64,000 bases of DNA from Pseudomonadota bacterium (GTDB lineage Bacteria > Desulfobacterota > Binatia > Binatales > Binataceae). A program made the position numbers and the translations under genes. The first letter of the stretch is position 1; each line of letters begins with the position of its first letter. The stretch is taken from NCBI GenBank assembly GCA_021324855.1, contig JAJPIG010000024.1:62001-126000 (forward strand). The letters are read 5' to 3'. Positions 17,307-26,107 of this stretch are shown here, in pieces. The notes under the pieces were generated by a model that made no database searches, was not told the DNA's origin, and saw only the letters and a program-made list of their open reading frames with translations.

Positions 17307-18821
17307 ATGGCGCAAAGCATCCTCGCAATCGACCAAGGTACCACCGGCACGACGGCGATGGTGATCGGCGCCGAAGGCGAGGTTCTCGGGCGCGCGTATC
17401 GCCAAATCGCCCAGAGCTATCCGAATCCGGGATGGGTCGAACAAGACCCTGAAGAACTTTACCAGTCGGTACTCGAAGCAGGGAAAGCCGCGATGCGTCG
17501 TGCGCGGGTCAGCACGCGCTCGATCTCAACGCTGGGAATAGCGAATCAGCGCGAGACCTTTGTTCTGTGGGAGCGGAACAGTGGACGGCCGGTCTATCCG
17601 GCGATCGTATGGCAATGCCGGCGCAGCACGGAAGTTTGTCGCCGCTTTGCGCGCCATGAAGCCGAGATCGTCCGACGCACAGGGCTGCTGGTCGATCCTT
17701 ATTTTTCAGCGACCAAGCTCAAGTGGCTGCTGACCGAGCGCCCGGAGCTGCGCAAGCGCGCGATGCGCGGCGAACTATGTTTCGGCACCATCGATAGCTG
17801 GCTGATTTTCCGTCTGTCGCGCGGCGCAAAATTTGTCATGGATTTCACCAATGCCTCGCGCACGATGTTGTTTAATATCGACAAAATGATCTGGGACGCC
17901 GCGATGTTGAAGATGTATGGCGTGAGCGAGCAGCTTCTTCCCGAGCTGGTCGAGTCACGCGGACCGATCGCGGAGACCGCGTCCGGAACGCTCGCCGCAC
18001 ACGCGATTCCGATCGGAGCTGTGATCGGCGATCAACAGGCTGCTATGTACGGACAGGGCGCGGTGCACGCCGGCGAGGCCAAGGCGACCTACGGCACCGG
18101 AGCCTTCCTGCTGGTTCATACCGGCAAGCGCCGCGCGCGATCACGTCATCGGCTGGTGGCGACTGTGGCGCTCGATGCCGATGGACATCCGTCGTATGCC
18201 CTTGAAGGGTCGGTCTTCATCGCCGGGGCCGCAATTCAATGGTTGCGCGATGAGCTGGGCTTGATTCGCCGATCGGCGGAAAGCCTCGCGCTGGCGCATC
18301 AGAGTCCGGCACGATCGCATCCGTACATGGTGCCGGCTTTCGTCGGTCTGGGCGCGCCGTATTGGGACAGCGAAGCGCGGGGTGCGATCGTGGGAATCAC
18401 CCGCGGCACGACCCGCGCCGACATTGTCCGCGCCGCCCTCGACAGCATCGCTTACCAGGTGGCGGACGTCGTTACTGCGATGGAACGCGACATGGGCGCG
18501 CCGGTTAAAGAGCTGCGCGTCGACGGTGGAGCGGCGGCCAACGATTATCTTATGCAGTTCCAGGCCGATCTGCTCGGCCGGCGTCTCCGGCGGCCGAGCA
18601 ACACGGAAGCGACCGCTCTGGGCGCCGCGATGCTCGCCGGAGTGGCGACGGGTGTGTGGAAACCAAAGGATCTTCGGGCGATGCGCAGGACCGATCGAGT
18701 CTTCGCGCCTGGGATGGACAACGGGATGCGCGCGGAGTTGCTCGATGGGTGGCATCAGGCGGTCGGCCGCGTGCTGACCGAACCGCGCTTCAGGGCTCGC
18801 CTGCGCTCCGCGCGGGTTTGA
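17307..18821 (+). CDS. glpK: Glycerol kinase
   Basis: The 504-residue FGGY-family kinase phosphorylates glycerol to glycerol 3-phosphate. Landmarks are ILAIDQGTTGTTAMVIG (phosphate 1), GWVEQDPEELYQSV, IGIANQRETF-like LGIANQRETFVLW, GDQQAAMYGQGAVHAGEAKATYGTGAF, and the C-terminal ATPase segment ELRVDGGAAANDYLMQFQADLLG. Length and motif order are normal. No glpF or glpD is beside it. The last 32 bp overlap the end of the convergent gene at 18790-19074. The upstream 180 bp shared with gshA hold no promoter I could assign firmly. Confidence 0.96.
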   Translation: MAQSILAIDQGTTGTTAMVIGAEGEVLGRAYRQIAQSYPNPGWVEQDPEELYQSVLEAGKAAMRRARVSTRSISTLGIANQRETFVLWERNSGRPVYPAIVWQCRRSTEVCRRFARHEAEIVRRTGLLVDPYFSATKLKWLLTERPELRKRAMRGELCFGTIDSWLIFRLSRGAKFVMDFTNASRTMLFNIDKMIWDAAMLKMYGVSEQLLPELVESRGPIAETASGTLAAHAIPIGAVIGDQQAAMYGQGAVHAGEAKATYGTGAFLLVHTGKRRARSRHRLVATVALDADGHPSYALEGSVFIAGAAIQWLRDELGLIRRSAESLALAHQSPARSHPYMVPAFVGLGAPYWDSEARGAIVGITRGTTRADIVRAALDSIAYQVADVVTAMERDMGAPVKELRVDGGAAANDYLMQFQADLLGRRLRRPSNTEATALGAAMLAGVATGVWKPKDLRAMRRTDRVFAPGMDNGMRAELLDGWHQAVGRVLTEPRFRARLRSARV

Positions 18822-19074
18822 TGAGGGTCACCCGCAAACCTTTGGAGGTCCATCCGACGTCGTAGCCCACCGCGTCGCCCTCGTGAAGCAGGTCTATCCC
18901 GGGCATCCGGCCACCAAGCGGCGCGCCGACTACGGCTACGAACGGAAACTGAAACAGGATCTCGCGGCCGCTGTTTGACCGGACGCGGCCGTAGCCGCGC
19001 GCATGATCGATGAAACTGATCATCCCCGGATAGAAATTGCCCGGAAAGTGCTCGGCATCGTAATCGTCAGTCAC
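18790..19074 (-). CDS. Small cold-shock-domain-like protein
   Basis: This 94-residue protein contains GYGRVRSNSGREILFQFPFV and HEGDAVGYDVGWTSKGLRVTLI, which resemble the RNP1-like strand and the closing strands of a cold-shock (OB-fold) domain. Classical aromatic RNP motifs are only partly kept, so nucleic-acid binding is an inference. It starts at GTG, 6 bp after grxC, as the last gene of the comF-purMN-grxC operon. Its 3' end overlaps the end of glpK on the opposite strand by 32 bp. Confidence 0.6.
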   Translation of the reverse strand: MTDDYDAEHFPGNFYPGMISFIDHARGYGRVRSNSGREILFQFPFVAVVGAPLGGRMPGIDLLHEGDAVGYDVGWTSKGLRVTLIKPARSAGEP

Positions 19075-19080
19075 AGCAAA

Positions 19081-19344
19081 TCACTCAGGTTCCGAAAGTA
19101 GCGCATCGAGACGCCCCGCCGCTTCGAGTGCGGACAGTTCGTTGTAGCCGCCGATAATGCGTCCGTTGATGAAAATTTCAGGCACGGTCCGACGACCCCC
19201 AGCCCGCTCTACCATCGCAGCCCTAAGGTCGGGATCGCCGTCGACATCGATCTCTTCGAATGAAATGCCCTTGTCGCGGAGCAGCGCTTTGGCGCGGATG
19301 CAATAGGGACAATACTTAGTAGTATAGATCTCAACTTTCGCCAA
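19081..19344 (-). CDS. grxC: Glutaredoxin 3-type
   Basis: The 87-residue protein is a GrxC-type glutaredoxin that reduces disulphides and protein-glutathione mixed disulphides. The dithiol active site CPYC is at Cys12-Cys15 (YTTKYCPYCIRAKALL). The glutathione-binding TVPEIFINGRIIGGYNEL is conserved. The start is TTG, 18 bp after purN. Glutathione synthesis is supported by gshA at 15762-17126. Confidence 0.95.
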   Translation of the reverse strand: MAKVEIYTTKYCPYCIRAKALLRDKGISFEEIDVDGDPDLRAAMVERAGGRRTVPEIFINGRIIGGYNELSALEAAGRLDALLSEPE

Positions 19345-19362
19345 TGGTCATCTCGCTCAAAA

Positions 19363-20064
19363 TTAATTGTTACGTCCGCTACGCGGGATGTCCAGTGCGG
19401 TTCGCGGCGGATTTAAGAGGGCCTCGTTCTCATCCGGAGCGGGTGCATCGCGAATGATGACCTTCCGGCCTGCGATCTCGAGCCGACCCTCCTGGAAAAG
19501 GCGGATCGCCAGCGGGTAAATGCGATGCTCCTGCGCGAGGATGCGATCGCTCAGTGAATGTTCATCGTCGTCCGGCATCACGGGTACTGCCGCCTGCACG
19601 ATGATCGGCCCGTCGTCGACGCCGGGCGTGACGAAAAACACGCTGCATCCGGTGATTCGCGCACCATGCTCCAGAGCTGCTTTTTGCGCGTTGAGGCCGG
19701 GAAAGGCGGGTAGCAGGGAAGGGTGGATATTCATGATCCGGTTTGGAAAGGCGTTCAGGATGACCGGTGATAGGAGACGCATGAAACCGGCACAGACCAC
19801 CAACTCCACGCGCGCGGCGTTAAGCGCCTCGACCAGCGCGCCATCGAACTCCGCGCGCGAGCCGAAACGGCGATGGTCGATGACGCGGGTCGGAATTCCG
19901 CTCTTCTGCGCGCGCGCCAAACCCGGTGCGTCGGCGCGATTCGAGATCACCAGCGCGATAATCGCATTCAGCTCGCCGCGCTCGATCGCATCGATAATCG
20001 ATTGAAGATTCGTGCCGCGGCCGGAAATCAGAACGCCGAGCCGCAGGATGGGGCGCGCTGCCAT
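19363..20064 (-). CDS. purN: Phosphoribosylglycinamide formyltransferase
   Basis: PurN transfers a formyl group from 10-formyltetrahydrofolate to GAR in purine synthesis. Visible motifs are LISGRGTNLQSIIDAI for the substrate phosphate, the catalytic segment MNIHPSLLPAFPGLNA with Asn and His, and GVDDGPIIVQAAVPV with the catalytic Asp. At 233 residues it is about 20-30 longer than usual, with a tail (DENEALLNPPRTALDIPR) of no recognised role. It lies 8 bp downstream of purM. Confidence 0.95.
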   Translation of the reverse strand: MAARPILRLGVLISGRGTNLQSIIDAIERGELNAIIALVISNRADAPGLARAQKSGIPTRVIDHRRFGSRAEFDGALVEALNAARVELVVCAGFMRLLSPVILNAFPNRIMNIHPSLLPAFPGLNAQKAALEHGARITGCSVFFVTPGVDDGPIIVQAAVPVMPDDDEHSLSDRILAQEHRIYPLAIRLFQEGRLEIAGRKVIIRDAPAPDENEALLNPPRTALDIPRSGRNN

Positions 20065-20072
20065 GGAGCTTC

Positions 20073-21110
20073 TCAGGCGAACTTGACGCCGCCTCCGCCG
20101 CGCGCGATTTCACCCACGATATAGGCTCGCTGACGACGCGCGCGCAGATAACGCAGGATCGCGTCGGATTCCGTCGGCGGCGCGATCGCTATCATTCCCA
20201 GACCGTTATTGAACGTGCGATCCATTTCGGTTTGGTCGATCCGGCCGAGCCGCTCGATCATCCCGAAGATCGGCGGTACCCGCCAGCTCCCCCGTTGGAC
20301 AATAGCATGGAGGCCTGTCGGCATCGCCCGCGGCAGGTTCTCGATGATCCCGCCGCCGGTGATGTTCGCCAGTCCTTTCACACGAAAACGCCCGAATAGC
20401 TCTCCGGCTACCGCGGAATAAATTCGCGTGGGCCGTAGCAGCTCGTCCGCGAGTGTGCAGCCGAGTTCATCTATATGAGCGTCGAGGCGCAGATGTGCCC
20501 GTTCAAGCAAGACCTTGCGCGCGAGCGAGAAACCGTTGGAATGCAGCCCGTTTGATGCGAGCCCGATCAGTACATCGCCCGCGCGGACGGATTTCGGCGC
20601 AGGGATACGGGCGCGATCGACCACGCCGACAGCGAAGCCGACCAGGTCGTATTCGTCGCGCCGGTAGATGTCGGGCATCTGCGCGGTCTCGCCGCCGACC
20701 AGGCTCATCCCGGCCGCGCGGCATCCGCGCGCGATACCTTTGACGATCGCGCGGGCGACCCTCGCATCAAGGCTCCCAGCGCCGATGTAATCGAGAAAGA
20801 ACAGCGGGCGAGCTGCGTGGCAGATGATGTCGTTCACGCACATTGCAACGCAATCGATTCCGACCGTGTCATGCCGGCCGGTGGCGAACGCGATCTTGAG
20901 CTTGGTACCGACGCCATCAGTGCCGGCGACCAGCACCGGCGATCGGATTCCGGCGAGGGACGTAAGGTTGATCAAAGCCCCGAAGCCGCCGATCCCACTG
21001 AGCACGCCCGCGCGTGTCGTCGAACGCGCGATGCGCCGGAAGTCCGGGATCAGCCGCTCTTTCAGATCGATGTCGACGCCCGCAGATTTGTAATTGAGCC
21101 GCCTAGGCAT
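20073..21110 (-). CDS. purM: Phosphoribosylformylglycinamidine cyclo-ligase (AIR synthetase)
   Basis: The 345-residue ATP-dependent enzyme closes the imidazole ring to give AIR in purine synthesis. Family segments are YKSAGVDIDL at the start, LVAGTDGVGTKLKIA, the glycine/Asn-rich MCVNDIICHAARPLFFLDYIG, and GETAQMPDIY. The length is standard. Its start codon overlaps the stop of the upstream methyltransferase by 8 bp, and purN follows, so purMN are co-transcribed as in many bacteria. Confidence 0.96.
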   Translation of the reverse strand: MPRRLNYKSAGVDIDLKERLIPDFRRIARSTTRAGVLSGIGGFGALINLTSLAGIRSPVLVAGTDGVGTKLKIAFATGRHDTVGIDCVAMCVNDIICHAARPLFFLDYIGAGSLDARVARAIVKGIARGCRAAGMSLVGGETAQMPDIYRRDEYDLVGFAVGVVDRARIPAPKSVRAGDVLIGLASNGLHSNGFSLARKVLLERAHLRLDAHIDELGCTLADELLRPTRIYSAVAGELFGRFRVKGLANITGGGIIENLPRAMPTGLHAIVQRGSWRVPPIFGMIERLGRIDQTEMDRTFNNGLGMIAIAPPTESDAILRYLRARRQRAYIVGEIARGGGGVKFA

Positions 21111-21678
21111 GTTTGGCCTTCCGCGCTAGCGCGCCGGCCCGCCATGCCCGCGCGCCATTTGAGTAGACCGTGAGGCCCTCGCGATAACGAATCAGCTCAA
21201 ATCCATCGAGCATGCTGCGCAACTCGTAGTGCTCGAGCAGATAGGCGGGATTGCGTGGATGGCCAATGTCGGCCTGATCGACGAGGAATGTTTCGAACAG
21301 CATCATGCCCGCCGGCTTGAGCGCGCGTTTGAGAGTCGGGACCAGCGCGCGGTCGAGAAAATTGATGTTTACCACGAGGTCGTATTTTTCCGGCTGAATC
21401 GGGATCTCCTCAAGTTCGGCCGCCACCGGGAATACACAGAGTCCTGCGGCGCAAGCTGCGCCGCCGAGCGTCTTGAGCGCAACGATCGAGTGATCTATCG
21501 CGACGACCCGCATCCCCGCGCAAGCCATCGCGAGACTGTGACGCCCGGTTCCGGCCGCGACATCGAGCGCGAGCCCGCGGGGGAGTAGCGGTAGGACCTC
21601 ATCGAAGAACGGCTCGGGAGTTCCCGGGGCGCGCCCCGCAAAGCGGCGATCGTCGTCCGCGCGTTTTTCGGGAATCAC
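21103..21678 (-). CDS. Class I SAM-dependent methyltransferase (TehB-like)
   Basis: The 191-residue protein has the SAM-binding motif ALDVAAGTGRHSLAMACAG, then VVAIDHSIVALKTL (acidic post-beta-2 residue) and YDLVVNINFLDRALVPTL, where a TehB- or UbiE-like methyltransferase has its post-motif II strand. A hydrophobic LFETFLVDQ strand follows. The substrate is unknown; resemblance to tellurite-resistance TehB is only at the fold level. It sits between comF and purM with overlaps on both sides (4 bp and 8 bp), implying translational coupling. Confidence 0.8.
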   Translation of the reverse strand: MIPEKRADDDRRFAGRAPGTPEPFFDEVLPLLPRGLALDVAAGTGRHSLAMACAGMRVVAIDHSIVALKTLGGAACAAGLCVFPVAAELEEIPIQPEKYDLVVNINFLDRALVPTLKRALKPAGMMLFETFLVDQADIGHPRNPAYLLEHYELRSMLDGFELIRYREGLTVYSNGARAWRAGALARKAKHA

Positions 21679-22394
21679 AGCGCGCGAGCGAGGGTGAAGA
21701 CATCGACCGCAACGGCGCCCGCGGCAAGCATCACGTCAGCGCACTCGTCCGCCGTCGCCCCGGTGGTCATCACGTCATCGACGAGCAAGACGCTTCGGCC
21801 GCGTATCTTATCGGGATGAGCTACACGAAAGGCGCGCCGGACATTGCGACGGCGAGAATTATGATCGCGCGCCGTCTGCGGGGGCGTCGCGCGCACGCGC
21901 TCCAGGCAGGTCGTATCGCATTCAATTTCAAGGCGCCGCGCGACCTCCATTCCGAGCAACGCCGCCTGGTTAAAACCGCGCCATCGCAGCCGCGTCCGAT
22001 GAAGCGGCACCGGCGCGACGAGATCATGATGGCCGCGTTCGAACGGCAATGTCCGACCGATGCATTCGGCCAGCGCCCGCGCGAGCGATTGGTCGAGACC
22101 GTACTTGTGATGCCGGATAATTGCACCCAGCGCGCCAGTTTCGGAACTCGAATCGTAACGCGCGATCGATCGGGCGATCCGAAACCGGCGCGGGGCGGAT
22201 CGACAGCGTATACAAAGGTCGCCGCTTCCGGCGGATCGCAGAGGCTCCCCGCAAATTGAACAGAACGGCGGAAGGATTCGATCTATCGACGCGATGCAGG
22301 CGGCGCAGACGCGGTGATCACTCTCGATCGGCAGACGCGCGCCGCATCCCGGACAGCTTGGCGGATAGACGAAATTAAGCAACGCGTTCAGCAT
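21675..22394 (-). CDS. comF: ComF-family phosphoribosyltransferase-like protein
   Basis: The 239-residue protein has the ComFC layout: an N-terminal zinc ribbon pair (CPGCGARL...CAAC and CSICGEPL...CIRC) and a C-terminal phosphoribosyltransferase domain with the PRPP loop VLLVDDVMTTGATADECA. In naturally transformable bacteria ComF acts in the cytoplasm on incoming single-stranded DNA. The start at 22394 gives the usual MLNALLNFVYPPSCPGC; the frame is open up to 22469 but would then overlap the divergent CoA-transferase gene. It leads a six-gene minus-strand operon. comEC is present at 47447. Confidence 0.88.
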   Translation of the reverse strand: MLNALLNFVYPPSCPGCGARLPIESDHRVCAACIASIDRILPPFCSICGEPLRSAGSGDLCIRCRSAPRRFRIARSIARYDSSSETGALGAIIRHHKYGLDQSLARALAECIGRTLPFERGHHDLVAPVPLHRTRLRWRGFNQAALLGMEVARRLEIECDTTCLERVRATPPQTARDHNSRRRNVRRAFRVAHPDKIRGRSVLLVDDVMTTGATADECADVMLAAGAVAVDVFTLARAL

Positions 22395-22453
22395 CGCGAT
22401 GCCACCAGCATAGCCGATCGCGCCGGCGATTGAATCGGGCGTTCCGCGCAAGG

Positions 22454-23710
22454 ATGACGCAGGATGCACGCCCTGCGCCCGATGGTGTTATATTTGGGGA
22501 TGTGAAAGCGCCGTTGGACGGTATTCGCGTAATCGATTGGACGATCTGGCAGCAGGGGCCGGTATCGTCGGCGATGCTCGGCGACTTGGGCGCCGAGGTG
22601 ATCAAACTCGAAGAACCCGAGCGCGGCGACCCCGGCCGCGGGCTGCTCTCGGGCGGGAGCGGGGCAGTTTCGCCAGGTGCGTTCTACTTCGAAACCAATA
22701 ACCGTCACAAGAAGAGTCTGGCGATCAACCTGAAGCATCCGGAGGCCCGCGAAATCGTTTATCGTTTAGCCGAGCGGAGCGATGTTTTCATCCAGAATTT
22801 CCGCCAGGGTGTCGCGCAACGCCTTGGACTCGCCTACGCTGATTTGCGGCGGCGCAATCCGCGGCTCATCTATGCGAGTGCGTCGGGCTATGGTCCGGAA
22901 GGCCCCGAAAGCAATCGACCGTCATTCGATTATCTCGGACAGGCGCGCTCCGGCGTGATGAACGCGGTGGGGGCCCCGGGCCAGCCGCCGACCTACATTT
23001 ATGGCGGCATCGCCGATCAGATGGGCGCAATCATGGTCGCCTACGGCGTCATTACGGCGTTGCTCGCCCGCGAACGCTACGGCGTAGGGCAGGAGATCGA
23101 CGCCTCGCATCTCGGCTCGATGATGGCGGTGCAGGGCCTTAACATCTCTTCAGTGCTTATCGAAGGACACGAGATGCCGCGACGCGCTCGCGAAGAAGCC
23201 TACAATCCGCTTTGGAACCATTACCGATGTGCCGACGGGCAGTGGCTGTGCCTTGGGATGCTGCAGCCGGACCGCTACTGGAAGGACCTTTGCCATGCGA
23301 TGGGACTCGATGAACTTATAGAGGACCCGCGCTATGCGGATATGATCTCGCGCGGCAAAAACTCGCGCGATGTGATCGCGATCTTCGACCGGGTATTCGC
23401 AACCAAGCCGCGGACCGAATGGGTCGCAATCCTCGAGCGCGGCGGAGACTTCATTTTCAGCGTGGTCAACACGGTCGCCGACTTGCCAAATGATCCGCAG
23501 GTGATCGCGAACCGCTACATCGTAGATTACGAACATCCCCGGCGCGGCGCCATGCGGGTGCTCGGGATGCCGATCCGGTTCAGCGAGACGCCCGGCGAAT
23601 CGCGCGGAGTCGCACCCGAACTCGGCGAGCATACCGAGCAAATCCTGGTAGACTTGCTGAATTACGATTGGGCCGAAGTCGCGAGGCTGCGTGAGTCCGG
23701 CGTGATCTAG
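22454..23710 (+). CDS. CoA transferase, family III (CaiB/BaiF)
   Basis: The roughly 418-residue protein is a formyl-CoA transferase-like enzyme that moves CoA between carboxylic acids. It begins the fold with APLDGIRVIDWT and has MLGDLGAEVIKLEEPERGDPGR and FNNRHKKSLAINLKHPE-like FETNNRHKKSLAINL. The catalytic aspartate is near residue 188 in GGIADQMGAIMVAYG. Substrates cannot be predicted. The start is uncertain: ATG 22454 is given, but GTG 22502 has a GGGGA just upstream and would begin close to the fold. The gene at 23761 follows closely. Confidence 0.88.
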   Translation: MTQDARPAPDGVIFGDVKAPLDGIRVIDWTIWQQGPVSSAMLGDLGAEVIKLEEPERGDPGRGLLSGGSGAVSPGAFYFETNNRHKKSLAINLKHPEAREIVYRLAERSDVFIQNFRQGVAQRLGLAYADLRRRNPRLIYASASGYGPEGPESNRPSFDYLGQARSGVMNAVGAPGQPPTYIYGGIADQMGAIMVAYGVITALLARERYGVGQEIDASHLGSMMAVQGLNISSVLIEGHEMPRRAREEAYNPLWNHYRCADGQWLCLGMLQPDRYWKDLCHAMGLDELIEDPRYADMISRGKNSRDVIAIFDRVFATKPRTEWVAILERGGDFIFSVVNTVADLPNDPQVIANRYIVDYEHPRRGAMRVLGMPIRFSETPGESRGVAPELGEHTEQILVDLLNYDWAEVARLRESGVI

Positions 23711-23760
23711 GTTCCTACGCGTTCGTGAACCAGCGGCTGCTCGCCGCCGAGGAGGGGACC

Positions 23761-24192
23761 ATGGGGACAATGACCTGTAGCTGGCAGGATCGCGAGGAGA
23801 TTCGCGAGCTTTACGCGCGCTACTCGATCGCGCTCGATCAGGGGGACTTCGCCGGATGGATTGATTGCTTCGCGGAGGACGCGGTCTTCGACAGTCCAAG
23901 GTTTGGAAACTACGTGGGACGCAACGGCCTTAAGCGCTTCATCGAGGTCTACAAGGAATCGCTCGGCGGCGCAAAAGTGTTACACATAAACAGCAATCTG
24001 AGCTTCCATGTCGATGGCGACCATGGAACCGGAATCTGTTACTACACCTACTTTCATTGTAAGGAAGGGCGCGCCTCGCTCGCCGCGCTGGGCCATTATC
24101 GCGATCGTCTGCGGCGTTACGACTCGGGCTGGAAGTTTGAACGGCGCGAAGTCTTCCTTGATGCGCGTCCGGCGGCTCCGATGATGCGTTAA
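23761..24192 (+). CDS. SnoaL-like (NTF2-fold) protein
   Basis: This 143-residue protein has the SnoaL-type start DREEIRELYARYSIALDQGDFAGWIDCFAEDAVFDSP, followed by GRNGLKRFIEVY and the beta strands ICYYTYFHCKEG and WKFERREVFLDA. NTF2-fold proteins of this type bind small hydrophobic ligands and include cyclases, isomerases and dehydratases; the reaction here is unknown. The start is fixed by GAGGAGGGG just upstream of the ATG. It follows the CoA-transferase gene by 50 bp and probably shares its pathway. Confidence 0.82.
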   Translation: MGTMTCSWQDREEIRELYARYSIALDQGDFAGWIDCFAEDAVFDSPRFGNYVGRNGLKRFIEVYKESLGGAKVLHINSNLSFHVDGDHGTGICYYTYFHCKEGRASLAALGHYRDRLRRYDSGWKFERREVFLDARPAAPMMR

Positions 24193-24220
24193 GCCGCGAG
24201 CCGCCTCGCTCTGGCCGGCA

Positions 24221-26098
24221 TCAGAAGAGCGCGTACCAGGGGCGGGGCTCCTTCGGACTCTCGATCTGAAAATTGATCTGGTAACGCTTGAGTAGCGTGC
24301 CGTCGGAATGGAACAGCGCGACCTTCGCGTCTTCCAACTGGACGTCGGCTTGGACCTCCTGTCCTTCGGCGGCGACGAGCGAATCCTCGTATTGCAGAAG
24401 GTCGTGAGTCGTCGCCATTCCGACCCGGAAGCGGACCTGTTCGTCGTGCAGGGACTGACGCGCGTATTCTGTGGCGGCGCGCGTCGCCCGGACCCTGCGG
24501 ACCGCCGCGACCAGGTTGGCGAGTGAATTTTCGACCTCGACCACCACCCGCGAAAGCTCGTTGCGATATTGCATCCGCGCCTGCTCATAGCTGACCCGCG
24601 ATTGGGCCAGCGCAGCGCGGATCGGCGCGTTGTCGAGCGGCAACTCGAAGACAAACTGGATGCCGTAATCGTAGAAGCGCGTGCCGAAGATGCGATTGAG
24701 GGTCTCTGCGTACGCGCCGCTGAACGGCAGCATGAAGCCGCCGGTCGGCTGCTGCGGACTAAAGCAATTGATGGCCGAGGGCGGCAGGCCAAGCGCCGAT
24801 CCGCAAAGTGGAACACCGCCGATCGCGCTCAAGCCGAATTGGGCGTTGAGATCGAATTGCGGAAGCAGTTGATTGGCCTGATATTTGACCTGGAACTCAG
24901 CGGTGCGCACCGCCTGGCGCATGGCGGCAAGTTCGGGTCTATATTGAACCGCGAGTTCCAGTGATCGTTCCTCTTCCGCCTCGATCGGCTCGTCCGGGTT
25001 CGGCATTTCTGCCGGTTCGATGCTGCGCGGTAGGAAGCTGTGCGTCGGGTTGAGCATCACGTCTTGGCGGAGCGCCGCGCGCGCCGATCTGACGCCGGCC
25101 TGGGCCGAGTAGACGTTGGCCTGGGCGGTGGCGGCGGCTGACTCGGCTTCCTGCAGATCGATCGGCGCCAGGGTGCCGACCTTGAGACTGATCGCGTTCT
25201 GACGCACTAGATCCTGATTAAACTTCAGTGCTTCATTGGCGACTCGAAGATTCTCGTAACTGAGCACGACGTTCCAATAATCGTTGGCAACCTGCCGCAC
25301 GAAGTTCTGAAGCTCCTGCGCATAGCTCCATTGTGCTTGGACCTGCGCCGATTGCGCCATCTGCACGTTCAGAGTGGCGAATGTCAGGCCGAAATTGCGC
25401 AGCAACGGCTGATTCAAAGTCATCGTCAGCTCGCTGTTGTACATCGGATTGATGGTGACGAAAAAGTTGTTGGTTACCTGCCGATCGTTGGTGAACGCGA
25501 GGCTCATCGTTCCGTCGGTCGTGGTCAGGACCTTGCTTAGCGAGAAATTCCAGTCGTAGTTCTTGGTCGAGAGCCGGCCGCTGCGCGCGACGAGCGGGCT
25601 TTGAGCAGGCATGACGCTCTTAATCGTGTCGATTGTCGCCTGCAGATCGGGGTCGAAGGCGCCATAGGCCATCCGAACACCCTCGGTGCTGGCGATCGGA
25701 TCCAGTTCGTAAGCCTTCACGTTCGGATTGTTTTCGATCGCTAGGTAAATCGCCTGCTTGAGAGTGAGCGAGCTGGTTTCGAGATCGACCGTGTGCAGAT
25801 ACGGCTCGTTGATGAGCGCCTCGGGCACAACCTGCTCGGCCGGCGACCACTGATGCACCAGAACGCGCGGTAACGCGAGCGCCGAATCGTCGATATGAAA
25901 CGCATCCGCGGCTGACGGCGGGATGCTGACTACCGGCGGCGTTTGCTTACCGATGGCGGGACCTGGAGCAAGATTGCCGGCGGGCGAAGATGCCTGGCTG
26001 TGGGCGTCGATCGCGCGCAATCCAAGGCAGGAAACGAATATCAGCGCGACTGCAAGGCAGCGCGTTATCCGACGGTTCAGAAGATCGGCGAAGACCAT
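24221..26098 (-). CDS. TolC-family outer membrane efflux protein, copy 2
   Basis: The 625-residue protein has a signal peptide (CLAVALIFVSCLGLRAIDAHS) and the TolC periplasmic helical repeats: SLTLKQAIYLAIENNPNVK, LQEAESAAATAQANVYSAQAGVRSARAALRQD, and near the end EQARMQYRNELSRVVVEVENSLANLVAAVRRV with EQVRFRVGMATTHDLLQYEDSLV. TolC trimers form the outer-membrane duct of efflux and type I secretion systems. It lies 9 bp downstream of a paralogue and is clearly its duplicate. No adaptor (MFP) or pump gene is adjacent. It is longer than E. coli TolC, with extra N-terminal residues before the first repeat. Confidence 0.9.
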   Translation of the reverse strand: MVFADLLNRRITRCLAVALIFVSCLGLRAIDAHSQASSPAGNLAPGPAIGKQTPPVVSIPPSAADAFHIDDSALALPRVLVHQWSPAEQVVPEALINEPYLHTVDLETSSLTLKQAIYLAIENNPNVKAYELDPIASTEGVRMAYGAFDPDLQATIDTIKSVMPAQSPLVARSGRLSTKNYDWNFSLSKVLTTTDGTMSLAFTNDRQVTNNFFVTINPMYNSELTMTLNQPLLRNFGLTFATLNVQMAQSAQVQAQWSYAQELQNFVRQVANDYWNVVLSYENLRVANEALKFNQDLVRQNAISLKVGTLAPIDLQEAESAAATAQANVYSAQAGVRSARAALRQDVMLNPTHSFLPRSIEPAEMPNPDEPIEAEEERSLELAVQYRPELAAMRQAVRTAEFQVKYQANQLLPQFDLNAQFGLSAIGGVPLCGSALGLPPSAINCFSPQQPTGGFMLPFSGAYAETLNRIFGTRFYDYGIQFVFELPLDNAPIRAALAQSRVSYEQARMQYRNELSRVVVEVENSLANLVAAVRRVRATRAATEYARQSLHDEQVRFRVGMATTHDLLQYEDSLVAAEGQEVQADVQLEDAKVALFHSDGTLLKRYQINFQIESPKEPRPWYALF

Positions 26099-26107
26099 GG
26101 CGGCGAT

